Shown here: positions 40,045 through 49,244 of the stretch, piece by piece
Layout: each line of letters starts with the position of its first letter
Numbering within the stretch: the stretch's first letter is position 1
Source of the DNA: Kiritimatiellia bacterium
GTDB taxonomy: Bacteria; Verrucomicrobiota; Kiritimatiellia; CAIVKH01
Reading direction: 5' to 3'
Length of the DNA: 64,000 nt
Assembly: GCA_027493775.1 (NCBI GenBank)
Contig: JAOSKE010000002.1
Span: forward strand, 62,001-126,000
The notes under the pieces: generated by a model
Told to the model about the DNA's origin: nothing
Database searches by the model: none
What the model saw: only the letters and a program-made list of their open reading frames with translations
Made by a program: the position numbers and the translations under genes

Positions 40045-40860
40045 TCAATAACCGGTCATCCAGCGGATGTACGCGTCCCACCACGCGCTACCGCCGAGAA
40101 TCCAGACAATGGCGGCCGCGGCGATGTAAGGGCCGTAGGGAATCCGGCTCTGCCAGTCTCTGCCGCCGGTCAACACCAATCCCACACCAACCAGCGAGCC
40201 GAAGAGCGACGAGACAAGAATCGTGAACAACACACCGGGCCAGCCGAGGAACGCACCGATCGTGCCGAGCAGTTTCACATCGCCCATGCCCATTGCTTCT
40301 TTCTTGAAGGCGAGTCGGCCAAGCCAGCCCACAAGGAATAGGCTGCCGGATCCAGCGAGCAGTCCGACGCCAGATTCGAAGAGGGAAGAGATTGGGGCGG
40401 TCTGCGCGTGCAGCGCGGGGATCAATGCGCTGAACAACAATCCGGCGGGCATTCCACCGAGCGAAATGCGGTCGGGAATAATCATGTGATCAATATCAAT
40501 AAACGTCGCAATCACCAGCGCCGCGACCAAGCCCATATACACCAGCGTCCGCGCGTCAAATCCGTAGCGATTCCAAACCGCAAGGAACAACACCGCCATA
40601 ATCAATTCGACGATGGGGTAGCGCATTGAAATTCGCGCCCCACAGTGGCGACAGCGACCGCGCAGGCGGAAGTAACTTAACACCGGGATGTTGTCATACC
40701 ACGCAATCGGCGTTCCGCACGATGGACAGCGCGAGCGCGGATGGACGATGGATTCGTCATTCGGAATGCGATAAATGCAGACATTGGCAAAGCTGCCGAT
40801 ACACGCGCCGCCCAGAAAGGCGAGCAGCGTAAAATACAGCGTTAGCGCCGGGTCGCTCAT
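40045..40860 (-). CDS. pilD: Prepilin peptidase / N-methyltransferase (type IV leader peptidase)
   Basis: This 271-residue inner-membrane aspartic protease has an N-terminal methylase domain with two CxxC pairs (RCPSCG and RCRHCG, about 43-73). The active-site aspartates are in FIDIDHMIIPD and GMGDVKLLG. It cleaves and N-methylates type IV prepilins and pseudopilins. The FTLIELLV-type protein at 45.5-46.3 kb is a likely substrate. The ATG overlaps the aroE stop by 4 bp, so the two are co-translated. Confidence 0.95.
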   Translation of the reverse strand: MSDPALTLYFTLLAFLGGACIGSFANVCIYRIPNDESIVHPRSRCPSCGTPIAWYDNIPVLSYFRLRGRCRHCGARISMRYPIVELIMAVLFLAVWNRYGFDARTLVYMGLVAALVIATFIDIDHMIIPDRISLGGMPAGLLFSALIPALHAQTAPISSLFESGVGLLAGSGSLFLVGWLGRLAFKKEAMGMGDVKLLGTIGAFLGWPGVLFTILVSSLFGSLVGVGLVLTGGRDWQSRIPYGPYIAAAAIVWILGGSAWWDAYIRWMTGY

Positions 40861-41720
40861 TTACCGTACACTGCGAGTTCCAACGCGCGACGCATTTCCG
40901 GAATCGGCGGTGTGACACCGGTCCAGATGTGGAACGAGCGCGCGCCCTGATGCAGCAACATTCCCAAGCCATTCACAGCCGACGCCCCACCCTGCGTTGC
41001 GGCATTCATAAAAACGGTGCGCGGAAGGTGATAAATCAAATCGAACGCACACTGGCCATTGCGAAAGGCCTCCGGCTTGAGAATGCTCTCATCCCCATCC
41101 TTCATTCCAATCGGCGTCGCTTGGACGACAAAATCCGATTCGCGCGCGAAGACGGTTTGATCCTCTACATCGCGCGTAATTCGCGTCTCCACGTCGGGGA
41201 ATTGACCGCGAATTTCTGCGGCAACTCGCTCACTGCGTTCTGCATCCACATCTGAGAGCGTAATCACCTTTGCGCCATCCGATGCGGCGGTCAGCGCGAC
41301 CGCGCGACCGGCACCGCCGCTGCCGAGAACAAAGACTGCTGCGCCGGTGGTGGTTTTGTCGAACGCCTCTTCGATTGCGCGGAGAAATCCGAAGCCGTCG
41401 GTGTTATGGCCGATCATTCCTTCGTCGGCGAACTGCACCGTGTTCACCGCGCCGAGCAATTTTGCGGACACGTCCAGTTTCTCCAAACCGCGAAACGCGA
41501 CTTCTTTGTGCGGAATCGTCAGATTCACGCCGCCAAATCGCATACTGCGCATTGCGGGGAGAACGGTCATCAAGCGCTCCGGCTTTACATCAAACGCGAG
41601 ATAGATCGCGTCCCAACCGAGCGTCTCAATCGCCGCATTGTGCATCACCGGCGAAAGCGTGTGCCCGATGGGGTGGCCGAGCACGGCAAATGGGCGGGTA
41701 TGACCGGATATTTTCAACAT
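40857..41720 (-). CDS. aroE: Shikimate dehydrogenase
   Basis: The 287-residue NADP-dependent enzyme reduces 3-dehydroshikimate in aromatic amino-acid synthesis. It shows the substrate motif GHPIGHTLSPVMHNAA, catalytic NLTIPHKE and NTDGFGF, and NADP site VLGSGGAGRAVAL. ATG 41720 (MLKISGHTRPFAVLG) has GGAG 6 nt upstream; a longer upstream extension lacks family support. The gene is coupled to the prepilin peptidase gene by a 4-bp overlap. Confidence 0.95.
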   Translation of the reverse strand: MLKISGHTRPFAVLGHPIGHTLSPVMHNAAIETLGWDAIYLAFDVKPERLMTVLPAMRSMRFGGVNLTIPHKEVAFRGLEKLDVSAKLLGAVNTVQFADEGMIGHNTDGFGFLRAIEEAFDKTTTGAAVFVLGSGGAGRAVALTAASDGAKVITLSDVDAERSERVAAEIRGQFPDVETRITRDVEDQTVFARESDFVVQATPIGMKDGDESILKPEAFRNGQCAFDLIYHLPRTVFMNAATQGGASAVNGLGMLLHQGARSFHIWTGVTPPIPEMRRALELAVYGK

Positions 41721-41728
41721 CACTTTCT

Positions 41729-41770
41729 CCAACGCTTGGAATCGTCGGCTCTTCCGACTTCCAACCCTTG
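41729..41770. repeat. Member of the TTGGAAGTC hairpin family between leuA and aroE
   Basis: An imperfect stem-loop: TTGGAA (41736-41741) pairs with TTCCAA (41759-41764), and GTCGG with CCGAC around a 5-nt loop. The core resembles the hairpins at 4.5 and 58.9 kb. No T-run follows, so it is probably not a strong terminator, and it covers part of the aroE leader. Confidence 0.5.
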
Positions 41771-41851
41771 TAATTTCCCGTCTTTTAGCAAAATGACCAG
41801 CCGAAACCCGCTGCGGCTCGTGCGCACAGCGGGTTTCTACACCTGCCAACG

Positions 41852-43408
41852 CTAGACCGTCTGAGTTTTCGCGACTTTTTGACGGTGGTTATTCAAGAAC
41901 AAGTGGCGGTTCAACGCATTCAAATACGCCTTCGCCGCCGCCTGAACAATGTCCGTGCTGGAACCCTTCGCCTGTACCGCGTCGTCTTGATAACGCACGC
42001 GGACGCTGACCTCACCCAGCGCGTCCTCGCCCTTGGTGATCGCCTGCAAGGAGAAGTCCTCCAGCTTTCCTTCCACACCGGTGATCCGGTCAATGACTTT
42101 CAAGATTGCTTCGACCGGGCCATCGCCACACGCGGCATCTGTGAATACGTCTTCACCGTGCCGCAAACGCACTGTGGCGGTAGGCACATTGTTGGTGCCC
42201 GTCGTCACCTGCATCACTTCCAGCGTCCAGACCTGCGGAACCTCCTGCGCCTGCTCCTGCACAATCGCGATCAAGTCGTCGTCGTACACGACTTTCTTCT
42301 TGTCGCACAACTCCTTGAAACGCGCATAGACGACATCCATCTCCTGATCGTTTAGGTCGAAGCCCATTTTCGCCATGTGCGTGCTCAGCGCGTGGCGGCC
42401 GGAGTGTTTCCCCAGTACCAAATCCGTCCCGGCCAGACCGATGTCCTCTGGAACCATGATTTCGTACGTCTCGCGATCCTTCAGCATTCCGTCTTGGTGA
42501 ATCCCCGACTCGTGCGCAAATGCGTTCGCGCCGACAATGGCCTTGTTGCGCTGGACGACAAAGCCCGTCATGCGACTGACCAGACGGCTGCTGCGCATAA
42601 TTTCCTTTGTATTCACACCCGTCCATGCGCCGCCCAATCGGTCGCGACGCGTGCGAATCGCCATCACGGCCTCTTCCAACGAACAGTTGCCCGCCCGTTC
42701 GCCGATGCCGTTGATCGTGCATTCAATCTGCCGCGCACCCGCCTGCACTGCGGCCAACGAATTTGCAACAGCCAAGCCCAAGTCATTATGGCAGTGCACC
42801 GAGAACACCACGCCCGGCGTCTTCACGCGATCTACCAGAAACGCGACCAACTCGCCAAACTCATCCGGCACAGCATAGCCCACCGTGTCCGGAATATTCA
42901 GCGTCGTTGCCCCGGCCTCCGCCACCGCGTTGTACAATTCCGCCAAGTAGTTGCGATCAGAGCGCGACGTATCCTGTGCGGAATACTCCACGTCGTCTGT
43001 GAACGTACGCGCCAACTTCACCGCCGCGACGGAGCGCTTGATGTTTTCCTCGCGCGTCATCTTCATCATATTGCGCAGATGAATATCGCTCCCCGAGCTA
43101 AACGTATGGATACGCCGACGCGCAGCAGGTGCAATGGCCTTGCCTGCAGTCTCAATATCCATCTCCTTCAATCGCGCCAACGCGCAAATGACGGGACCCG
43201 TGATCGTCTGTGCGATTTTCTGGACGGCCTCGAAATCGCCTGGTGAAGCGATCGGGAACCCCGCTTCAATGATATCCACATTCAGCCGCGCCAACTGTTT
43301 CGCGACTTCCAACTTCTCGTGGATGTTCATCGTCGCGCCGGGACACTGCTCGCCGTCGCGCAAAGTGGTGTCGAAAATGACAACCTGATTTTTCTTATCG
43401 TTACTCAT
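41852..43408 (-). CDS. leuA: 2-Isopropylmalate synthase
   Basis: The 518-residue enzyme condenses acetyl-CoA and 2-oxoisovalerate, the first committed step of leucine synthesis. The HMGL-like TIM barrel shows DTTLRDGEQ at 14-22, HCHNDLGLAVAN near 205, and GIGERAGNCSLEE with metal ligands. The C-terminal LeuA regulatory domain (about 385-510) binds leucine for feedback inhibition. Length is normal. Expression is probably attenuated by the leucine-rich leader described in the next entries. Confidence 0.97.
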   Translation of the reverse strand: MSNDKKNQVVIFDTTLRDGEQCPGATMNIHEKLEVAKQLARLNVDIIEAGFPIASPGDFEAVQKIAQTITGPVICALARLKEMDIETAGKAIAPAARRRIHTFSSGSDIHLRNMMKMTREENIKRSVAAVKLARTFTDDVEYSAQDTSRSDRNYLAELYNAVAEAGATTLNIPDTVGYAVPDEFGELVAFLVDRVKTPGVVFSVHCHNDLGLAVANSLAAVQAGARQIECTINGIGERAGNCSLEEAVMAIRTRRDRLGGAWTGVNTKEIMRSSRLVSRMTGFVVQRNKAIVGANAFAHESGIHQDGMLKDRETYEIMVPEDIGLAGTDLVLGKHSGRHALSTHMAKMGFDLNDQEMDVVYARFKELCDKKKVVYDDDLIAIVQEQAQEVPQVWTLEVMQVTTGTNNVPTATVRLRHGEDVFTDAACGDGPVEAILKVIDRITGVEGKLEDFSLQAITKGEDALGEVSVRVRYQDDAVQAKGSSTDIVQAAAKAYLNALNRHLFLNNHRQKVAKTQTV

Positions 43409-43451
43409 GACTCAAATTCCTATTTAACGTTGTATAAACTGTGCTTCCAAA

Positions 43452-43530
43452 CAAAAAACCCACCGTTTTCGGCGGTGGGTCTTCCATCGGTTGCCCGGGG
43501 TCCGGCAAAGAGGAGGATCAACCCACCGCC
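43452..43530 (-). promoter_or_regulatory. leuA transcription attenuator: terminator and antiterminator
   Basis: In the leuA leader, RNA ACCCACCG/CGGTGGGU (43480-43473 with 43465-43458) forms an 8-bp hairpin followed by six U (43458-43453), an intrinsic terminator. Upstream, GGCGGTGGGT (43530-43521) is perfectly complementary over 10 bp to ACCCACCGCC (43480-43471), the terminator's 5' arm, so it makes a competing antiterminator. Its 5' arm abuts the leader-peptide stop codon. A ribosome stalled at leucine codons would favour read-through; one that finishes would favour termination. Confidence 0.85.
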
Positions 43531-43580
43531 GCGCGAAGCGCGAGGGAAAGCAGAGCAAGCCGGAGCGCGAGCAGGTTCAT
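43518..43580 (-). CDS. leuL: leu operon leader peptide (attenuation peptide)
   Basis: A 20-codon reading frame encodes MNLLALRLALLSLALRAAVG, with eight leucine codons (CTG, CTC, CTC, CTT, CTG, CTT, CTC, CTT), and ends at TGA 43518-43520. It lies about 110 nt upstream of leuA, just before the antiterminator and terminator. The ribosome site (GGGCAG) is weak; a GTG fourteen codons earlier in frame is an alternative start. Leucine content and position make it a classical leucine attenuation peptide. Confidence 0.85.
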   Translation of the reverse strand: MNLLALRLALLSLALRAAVG

Positions 43581-43780
43581 CTGCCCGTTCGAAGCGTTCT
43601 CAGCTATGGGTTGTCCGTTCACGAGGGGAAAAGATAATCCACCCCTCCCCCCCGTCAACTATCGGACGAGAATTTTAAAGGGAGCCATCGAACCAAAAGG
43701 AGGCGAAGTTCCCACAGGCAAACACGCGGTTGCAAAGAGTGACCCATCTATTGCGTGTGAGAGGGCGTGAAAGAGTTGAG

Positions 43781-44125
43781 TTGTTATTCCCCTTCGGTCG
43801 TTATCCCCAGAGTCTCTGCGGCGCGCCCGGCGGTCGCGCCCTACCAAACACAATGAAATCGTGAGCCACACAACAGTCTGCCTTCTGCGTAATTCTGCGT
43901 GTTTCCGTGATTGAACATCTTAACCTCCCCCCGCGGTCAGCGCCTCCGTCACGCCATAGCCTCCGGCGAAGGCGGACGCGGCTACAGCGTTGAGAACATT
44001 CAGTTTGCTGTGACCTCTGTAGCCGCCCGCGTTGAGGGCGGTCTTAAAAGCAGCTCGCCCCGCTGCTGCCTCTATCCCCATCCCCTTCCGCGTCCTTCCG
44101 CGTATTTCCGCGGTTAAAAACCTTT
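43781..44125. repeat. Dispersed repeat block between leuA leader and lipB
   Basis: The region holds a copy of a GC-rich unit with core GCGGCGCGCCCGGCGGTCGC (about 43818-43837) and a trailing 'ttctgcgtaattctgcgtgtttccgtg' style tail. Near 44093-44123 sits a second piece, TTTCCGCGGTTAAAAA. Related blocks lie at 48.85-49.15 and 58.26-58.70 kb. Apart from these repeats and the leu leader, I see no gene in 43581-44151; short open frames on the minus strand come from the repeat. Confidence 0.6.
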
Positions 44126-44151
44126 CACATCGTCACGCTAGGCATTGAACG

Positions 44152-44847
44152 TCAGATACGGGCGGCGCGAAGCGAGGAAGGGAGCTCTTTGCCATATTCA
44201 TAAAACTCGAGGTCGCGCTGGCAGATTTCGGAAAAATGTTTTGCCATGGCGGCGCGGACGTCGGGAATCGTGGGGCACCGGTCGCCGAGCTGCTCTTTGA
44301 GCGACGAAACTTTTTCTCCGACGAGGCCGCAGCCAACAATCAACGAGAAGCCCTTCAAATCGAGGTCCACATTGAAGCTCATTCCGTGCATGGTCACCCA
44401 GCGTTTGAGGTGAAAACCAATGGCGGCGATCTTGCCGTCGTCCGTCCACGCGCCGTTCATCCCGGCGCGGCGATAGGCGGAAAGGCCAAAACTACCTGCG
44501 GTGCGAATGGCGATCTCTTCCAAGTTCGACAGGTAGCCGTGCGCATCGGCTTCGGCTGTGCCGAGTTTGATAATCGGATAAATCACCAACTGGCCGGGGC
44601 CATGATAGGTGATATCGCCGCCGCGCGAAGAAAGTTCGAAGTCAATTCCGTGTTTCTGCAAATACTCCGGCTTCGCGAGCAGAAAGTTTTTTCGCCCGCG
44701 CCGCCCCATCGTAATGACCGGCGCGTGTTCGAGAAACAGAATAGTGTCGGGGATGTGATCCGCCTGCCGCGCAGCAACCAGCGCTTGTTGCAGACGCACT
44801 CCATCCGCATAGCGAACGGGGTGTGGGAAAATAAGCGCCAAAGCCAT
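44152..44847 (-). CDS. lipB: Lipoyl(octanoyl) transferase
   Basis: This 231-residue enzyme transfers octanoate from ACP to lipoyl domains. It shows RGGDITYHGPGQ (75-86), the catalytic lysine K139 in GKIAAIG, and the nucleophile C173 in LIVGCGL. All key residues are present. The likely acceptor, the glycine-cleavage H protein, is encoded about 105 bp upstream on the same strand, so the two probably form a unit. lipA is not in the window. Confidence 0.95.
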   Translation of the reverse strand: MALALIFPHPVRYADGVRLQQALVAARQADHIPDTILFLEHAPVITMGRRGRKNFLLAKPEYLQKHGIDFELSSRGGDITYHGPGQLVIYPIIKLGTAEADAHGYLSNLEEIAIRTAGSFGLSAYRRAGMNGAWTDDGKIAAIGFHLKRWVTMHGMSFNVDLDLKGFSLIVGCGLVGEKVSSLKEQLGDRCPTIPDVRAAMAKHFSEICQRDLEFYEYGKELPSSLRAARI

Positions 44848-44951
44848 GGAGCAATCTTTTGGCAGCCCTGACGAAAGGTGGCCATTGCGCCACCGTCCAT
44901 CTGCGGGAACGGAGAGCCGACGAGCAGCGGGCTTCCGGGCTGCGCGAGCCG

Positions 44952-45341
44952 CTAGTTATCGTCGTCCGGGTTGTACTGGTCGTATTCGTCGGCGTCCATC
45001 AATGATTCCAGCTCGGAAACATCGTCGGGCGTCATCTTGAACAGCCAGCCTTCGCCATAGGGGTCAATGTTGACCAGTTCGGGCTTCTCCAAGAGCGCCT
45101 TGTTGACCGCTGTAACGGTGCCGCTGATCGGCGCATAAATGTCCGACGCTGCCTTCACAGACTCTAGGACGGCGACCTCTTCCTGCGCGGAAAAGGAATC
45201 GCCTTCCGTCGGCAATTCTACATAGGTCAGATCCGACAATTGGTCTTGGGCAAAATCCGTGATGCCGATAGTGGCCACTTTGCCCTTGTAACGGACCCAT
45301 TCATGCGTCGTGGTGTAGCGAAGATCACGGGGTGTATCCAT
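44952..45341 (-). CDS. gcvH: Glycine cleavage system H protein
   Basis: The 129-residue protein carries the lipoyl attachment lysine K63 in ESVKAASDIYAP, preceded by GITDFAQDQLSDLTYVELP as in all H proteins. It shuttles the aminomethyl group between the P and T proteins during glycine breakdown. The C-terminus is acidic and ends in a DDDN-type tail. gcvP and gcvT are not in the window. Adjacent lipB would lipoylate it. Confidence 0.95.
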   Translation of the reverse strand: MDTPRDLRYTTTHEWVRYKGKVATIGITDFAQDQLSDLTYVELPTEGDSFSAQEEVAVLESVKAASDIYAPISGTVTAVNKALLEKPELVNIDPYGEGWLFKMTPDDVSELESLMDADEYDQYNPDDDN

Positions 45342-45469
45342 TTGACAAGCCTCAAGCCTTTTTCCTTTTTGCGCCGCTCACTCGAGCGGTTTCAACTGGC
45401 GTACCTTTTTTCCAATTCGCCCAGTTTGGTCAAGTAAAGATTCGCAGATTTCTTAAATCTAGTCCGAGG

Positions 45470-46327
45470 CTAACGAACCGTGAAGTTCGGATCATTCGCA
45501 ATCGACGCCTGATTGCTCCACCGCCGCATATCTCGCAGTTCCTCTACACCCAGCATCTCAACGTGGCCATCGAGATGAGCCACAACGGCTTTTTTATTGT
45601 AGCGAAAGTCAACGTACCCATAGTCTGTCGCAGAGGATGACTGATCAGGGTCCTTCCCGGACGACCAGACGCCCGAGGGTCTTTTGGGAGCGAGCACTTT
45701 AAAGTAACCGGTCACCTTTTGCCCCCCTCTTCATAGCGCGACGATGCAAACACCACCTGCCGCGAAGGCGTCTGCGCCTCACCAATTTGCGTGATACAAA
45801 ACTTTCCAAACTTTTCGAAATGACTAGGTATCGGCTTTATTCCCCCATATCGCTCCCCGACTCATCGCCCCCACAAAAGCCGCATTCATTCCCATGCTGG
45901 GGAACAAGCTGGTAAAGTATGCCTTCTCGTCATCGGTCAGCTCGTCCATATTTCTATACCAGCCCTTGTAATCGGCCACGATCACACGCTTGTCGTACGA
46001 ATTGATATACTGGAGCAGACGCAACGGATACCGATACTGATCCTCGGCCATGGAAGGTTTGATCGGGAATTTGCTTATATCCTGGTCATGCCTGCAGTAG
46101 CCGTGGAACATTTCGCCGCCATGATCTTCGGCGTAGGCATAGACCCCCATCATCAACGACCGCCCGCATGCCTGCTCCTTTGCGCGGCGCGCGGTATTCC
46201 GGGCGTTCGCAATACCCGGCAGTAACATCGCCGCGACTGCGATGATGATAACCATCACCACGAGCAGTTCAATCAGCGTAAATCCGCGAGAGCGCGCGTT
46301 CAGGGTTGTCTCAGACGGAAGAACCAT
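45470..46327 (-). CDS. Prepilin-type N-terminal cleavage/methylation protein with H-x9-DG-like ending (frame broken twice)
   Basis: The protein begins with a class III signal, RG/FTLIELLVVMVIIIAVAAMLLPG, cut before Phe by prepilin peptidase, then a pseudopilin-like helix. Its end, YNKKAVVAHLDGHVEML, matches the C-terminal DGHVE pattern of abundant PVC pseudopilin-like proteins. The gene is split by a C5 run (45842-45846) and a C6 run (45722-45727). Undoing a +1 and a -1 shift restores a 285-residue protein with a continuous middle part (PSHFEKFGKFCITQIGEAQ). It overlaps the secreted protein gene upstream by 28 bp. Confidence 0.8.
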
Positions 46328-47988
46328 TTATCGCCACCCTCGGGAAGCGTCACCGTGTTTTGAATTTCGTCAGGTTCGCCCACAGTAACGATCGGCAGCC
46401 AATTGACATTTGTTGAAACGAGGGTATCCGTCGCCTCAAGTATTTGTTCTGCCGACGTCTTCGCCCAACGCGCGACTCGGACGCCTCCCTCCAGACCAAG
46501 CTCAAGCGATGGGCTTACTAGATACGTAATTTCTAACGTCGCCGGATATTGATCCGCTAAGTTCTCTTTTTGTACCCAATTCGGATAATCCTCAAGTATC
46601 AAACCGGATGCGTCTTCGCCCGGCTGTGCCGTTAGATGAAGTGTCGAGATGATTAGTGGCAAAATGCCTTCGTTCAACGCCTGAGCCAAATACGACTGCA
46701 CCCCCGCGTCTTCTGTATTGAGATCAAACGTAAACGTTGTGTTCGCTGGAAGGGAATCGCCCGGCGTAAGCTCTGCCGTTCCGATAGCGAAAGGAATGGC
46801 GGTAAATCCATTTGTCCCTGTGCCGTCTGGATCAATATTGTTCGAGACGTCAATCGCCTGGCCGTCCTGCATCATAATCGGATAAACCGTCCGCTGGCCC
46901 TTGGTATCTGGGTTTCCATAGTTCACGCCATTTGTAAATAAGAGCCCAGCTTCACCAAAGGTCCACGGTGTATAGCCGTCGTAAGACCAACCCGCGCCAT
47001 ACAACTCCATTGGCCGTCCAGCGTCCTCATCCGCAGTGAATAAAGGGTGGCCTGAATCGAGATAGGAGGTCCACTCATCCAGTGTAGGATCGTAAATCGG
47101 GGCGTTGGGGCTTCCTGCATTAACTGTCGCTTCAAAACGGCAAGAAAGAATTTGGTAACTATTGGCACCCAAACCGGCTGGAATTTCGTTTGTGAGCACA
47201 AATGCAAAATAGGCCTGGGCATCGCGCTCATCGAATCGCGGATCCACAGTTCTGTAAGTAGAGGCCTCTGGGCGCGTTCCGTCAGTTGCCCCGAACGTAT
47301 ACAACCAACGGTCATACGTCGGCTCATTTGCGGAGACCGGCTCGCTCGAACCCGCGATAGAGATGGAGGCATTATCCATATCAATGGTAAAGAGGTTCGT
47401 GTCCGCAGGGGAAGTGTACTCCTCTGGAACGTAGAGCATGGGTTGGATGCTGTTAATCTCCTTGAAAACAGCCGCAAAATTCTGACCTTCAAAGTTGTAG
47501 TCGAGATAACCCGTCGCATTTGAAGTTACGGGAACGCGAATCGTTTTCCACTCTCCCGGCGGAATTAGTTCGCTCGGAACTATGGCGACGGCAGGGTGGT
47601 TGCCCTTTGCGATCCGAATACCAATGCGAATCGGTTGCGGGACGTCGTGGCGCACATCCATTGAAATTTGATAGACACCCGAGGTGATCCAGTTTCCCGC
47701 AAAGGCTCCACCGCTACTCCCATAACTTTCATTACCACGAGCAACAACATAGAAGCTGTTTGGGCTTTTACCGCTAAAAGAAATTCCCGTCGCGCTCACA
47801 TAGCCGTCACCATCCCCCGCTGGCCCGCCACTCGCGTGCCAGTCGAGATTCGTCTGCCCATTTGGATACCGCCAATTCGCATCATCCGTATCGAACGTCT
47901 CGGTATAATTTTCCATTGCCAGGGCGGATGTTGTCGCGATGCAGAATAACGCAACGACAAGATTTCGGAGTAGGCTCGCTTTTTTCAT
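46300..47988 (-). CDS. Secreted beta-rich protein of unknown function
   Basis: This 562-residue protein has a signal peptide (about 1-24, ending in ALA) and then beta-rich sequence full of Asn, Gly, Asp and Thr. The first 180 residues resemble a carbohydrate-binding-type jelly roll (YTETFDTDDANW, WKTIRVPVTSNATGYLDYNF). The last 40 residues, with WLPI, VTLPEGG and WFFRLRQP, resemble the C-terminal tail of secreted proteins common in PVC bacteria. No catalytic motif is visible. It precedes the prepilin-like gene and is probably extracellular or surface-bound. Confidence 0.65.
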   Translation of the reverse strand: MKKASLLRNLVVALFCIATTSALAMENYTETFDTDDANWRYPNGQTNLDWHASGGPAGDGDGYVSATGISFSGKSPNSFYVVARGNESYGSSGGAFAGNWITSGVYQISMDVRHDVPQPIRIGIRIAKGNHPAVAIVPSELIPPGEWKTIRVPVTSNATGYLDYNFEGQNFAAVFKEINSIQPMLYVPEEYTSPADTNLFTIDMDNASISIAGSSEPVSANEPTYDRWLYTFGATDGTRPEASTYRTVDPRFDERDAQAYFAFVLTNEIPAGLGANSYQILSCRFEATVNAGSPNAPIYDPTLDEWTSYLDSGHPLFTADEDAGRPMELYGAGWSYDGYTPWTFGEAGLLFTNGVNYGNPDTKGQRTVYPIMMQDGQAIDVSNNIDPDGTGTNGFTAIPFAIGTAELTPGDSLPANTTFTFDLNTEDAGVQSYLAQALNEGILPLIISTLHLTAQPGEDASGLILEDYPNWVQKENLADQYPATLEITYLVSPSLELGLEGGVRVARWAKTSAEQILEATDTLVSTNVNWLPIVTVGEPDEIQNTVTLPEGGDKWFFRLRQP

Positions 47989-48296
47989 CTGTTCCTTGGT
48001 ATCTGAAATAGTCGGCCCATGTTAGCGACACGACTCCTGCGCCGCACAATAGGCTGAAACCGACCTTATGGCGCCAAGCCAAGCGGTTCGGCGTAGCTAT
48101 TCACAACTAGGAAGTGACATTACTTCGGCTGTTTTATATGTCAAACAAAAATCATACCTATCTATCAACCAAGGCTCCGTGTGCGCAAGAAAGTGTATTT
48201 AGCGGCACAAAACATGGCGAACACTTGCATCCTGCGAGCAAGCACGTACCCTGCCTTCCCAGTAGATTGCTCACCATTAATAGAGGAGTCCCGTAA

Positions 48297-48800
48297 ATGA
48301 GCACAGAAACCAATTGGAATGAAGCGCCGATGAGCCAACTCGTTGACTACATCATCACGAAGCACCACGTGTATTCGTACGCTGAACTAGATTTGATCAG
48401 CGAATTATTGACTTGGCACGTTCGCAACTATTGGCTGAAGTTCCCCGTCCTCTTGCAGGCACACACGCTGTTTCATCAGGTCAAAGCCGCCTTCGAACAA
48501 CACATGATCCAAGAGGAGACTGCGGGTTTCCCCATGATTAAGGCTGCCGAAAAGGACTCCACCAAGTCTCTAGCCCCCTTCGTAAAGACCATCACCCACC
48601 ACGAGGAAGCGCACGAGCACGCGATCTCCACTCTGCGAAAGGTGAAGGAAACGTTGTGGAATGGTGAGCCTCCCGCTGAAATTGGCCCCGAGGTGGCGAC
48701 CACAATCACACTGATCAGCAATCTGATCGCCGACCTCGCGGAACACATCCGCTTGGAAAACGACATCCTCTTCCCCCGCGCCAGAGCTCTACAAGCGTAA
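48297..48800 (+). CDS. Hemerythrin-domain protein of the RIC (YtfE/ScdA) type
   Basis: The 167-residue protein matches the hemerythrin-like di-iron domain of RIC proteins. It opens with LVDYIITKHHVYSYAELDLI and has further ligand histidines and glutamates in FEQHMIQEE, HHEEAHEH and LAEHIRLENDILFPR. It lacks the N-terminal ScdA domain. RIC proteins repair iron-sulfur clusters damaged by NO or oxidants. A strong AGAGGAG precedes ATG 48297; the rest of the 308-bp upstream gap shows no other feature. Functionally it would suit the NsrR/NorBC genes at 4.6-8.2 kb. Confidence 0.85.
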   Translation: MSTETNWNEAPMSQLVDYIITKHHVYSYAELDLISELLTWHVRNYWLKFPVLLQAHTLFHQVKAAFEQHMIQEETAGFPMIKAAEKDSTKSLAPFVKTITHHEEAHEHAISTLRKVKETLWNGEPPAEIGPEVATTITLISNLIADLAEHIRLENDILFPRARALQA

Positions 48801-48816
48801 GCTCAAAGAATGTAAT

Positions 48817-48844
48817 CCCCGTGTAGTCACGTGGCTACACGGGG
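48817..48844 (+). terminator. Stem-loop after the hemerythrin gene
   Basis: CCCCGTGTAG (48817-48826) and CTACACGGGG (48835-48844) form a perfect 10-bp stem with an 8-nt loop, starting 17 bp after the stop codon. A TTTT follows only 9 nt later, so it is a probable but imperfect intrinsic terminator. Confidence 0.6.
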
Positions 48845-49244
48845 CCGCTAGAGTTTTCTGTGGTTTTCGCGGTTAAAAAATAATCACCAACCCTGATTCA
48901 GGTAGGGCCCGACCGCCGGGCGGGCCTGCCCTCCATAGGCGGGTAGACCGAGGACGGTCTAAAACCTTCACGATAAGTCGAGGCGTTACAAATTGGGTTA
49001 TTATTTCCCTTCGGTCGTTCGCCCCACAACCCCTGCGGCGCGCCCGGCCGTCGCGCCCTACCAACCACAGCGGAATCGCGAGCAACACGACAATCCCTTT
49101 CCGCGTCCTCTCCGCGTATTTCCGCGGTTAAAAATCTTTTCACTCACATTCGGTGCGTTCAGCCTGTCCGCCTATGGAGAACGGTCACGCGCTACCTATC
49201 GCAATCGGGAACCACACGACCAATCCTTTTCCGTCCCCTCCCTA
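48845..49244. repeat. Dispersed repeat block between the hemerythrin gene and gpmI
   Basis: Contains a TTTTCGCGGTTAAAAA piece (about 48865-48880) and an inverted GC-rich unit with GACCGCCGGGCGGGC (48909-48923). A full copy of the unit seen at 43.8 kb follows (TTCGGTCGTT, GCGGCGCGCCCGGCCGTCGC, then a tail with TCTCCGCGTATTTCCGCGG) at about 48998-49140. No gene is supported here. Confidence 0.65.

Noticed and set aside
43659..43871. Short open frames with an LVGRDRRARR-like pattern at 43.7, 48.9 and 58.4 kb
   Set aside because: They arise from the GC-rich dispersed repeat read in one direction; no start signal or conserved end.
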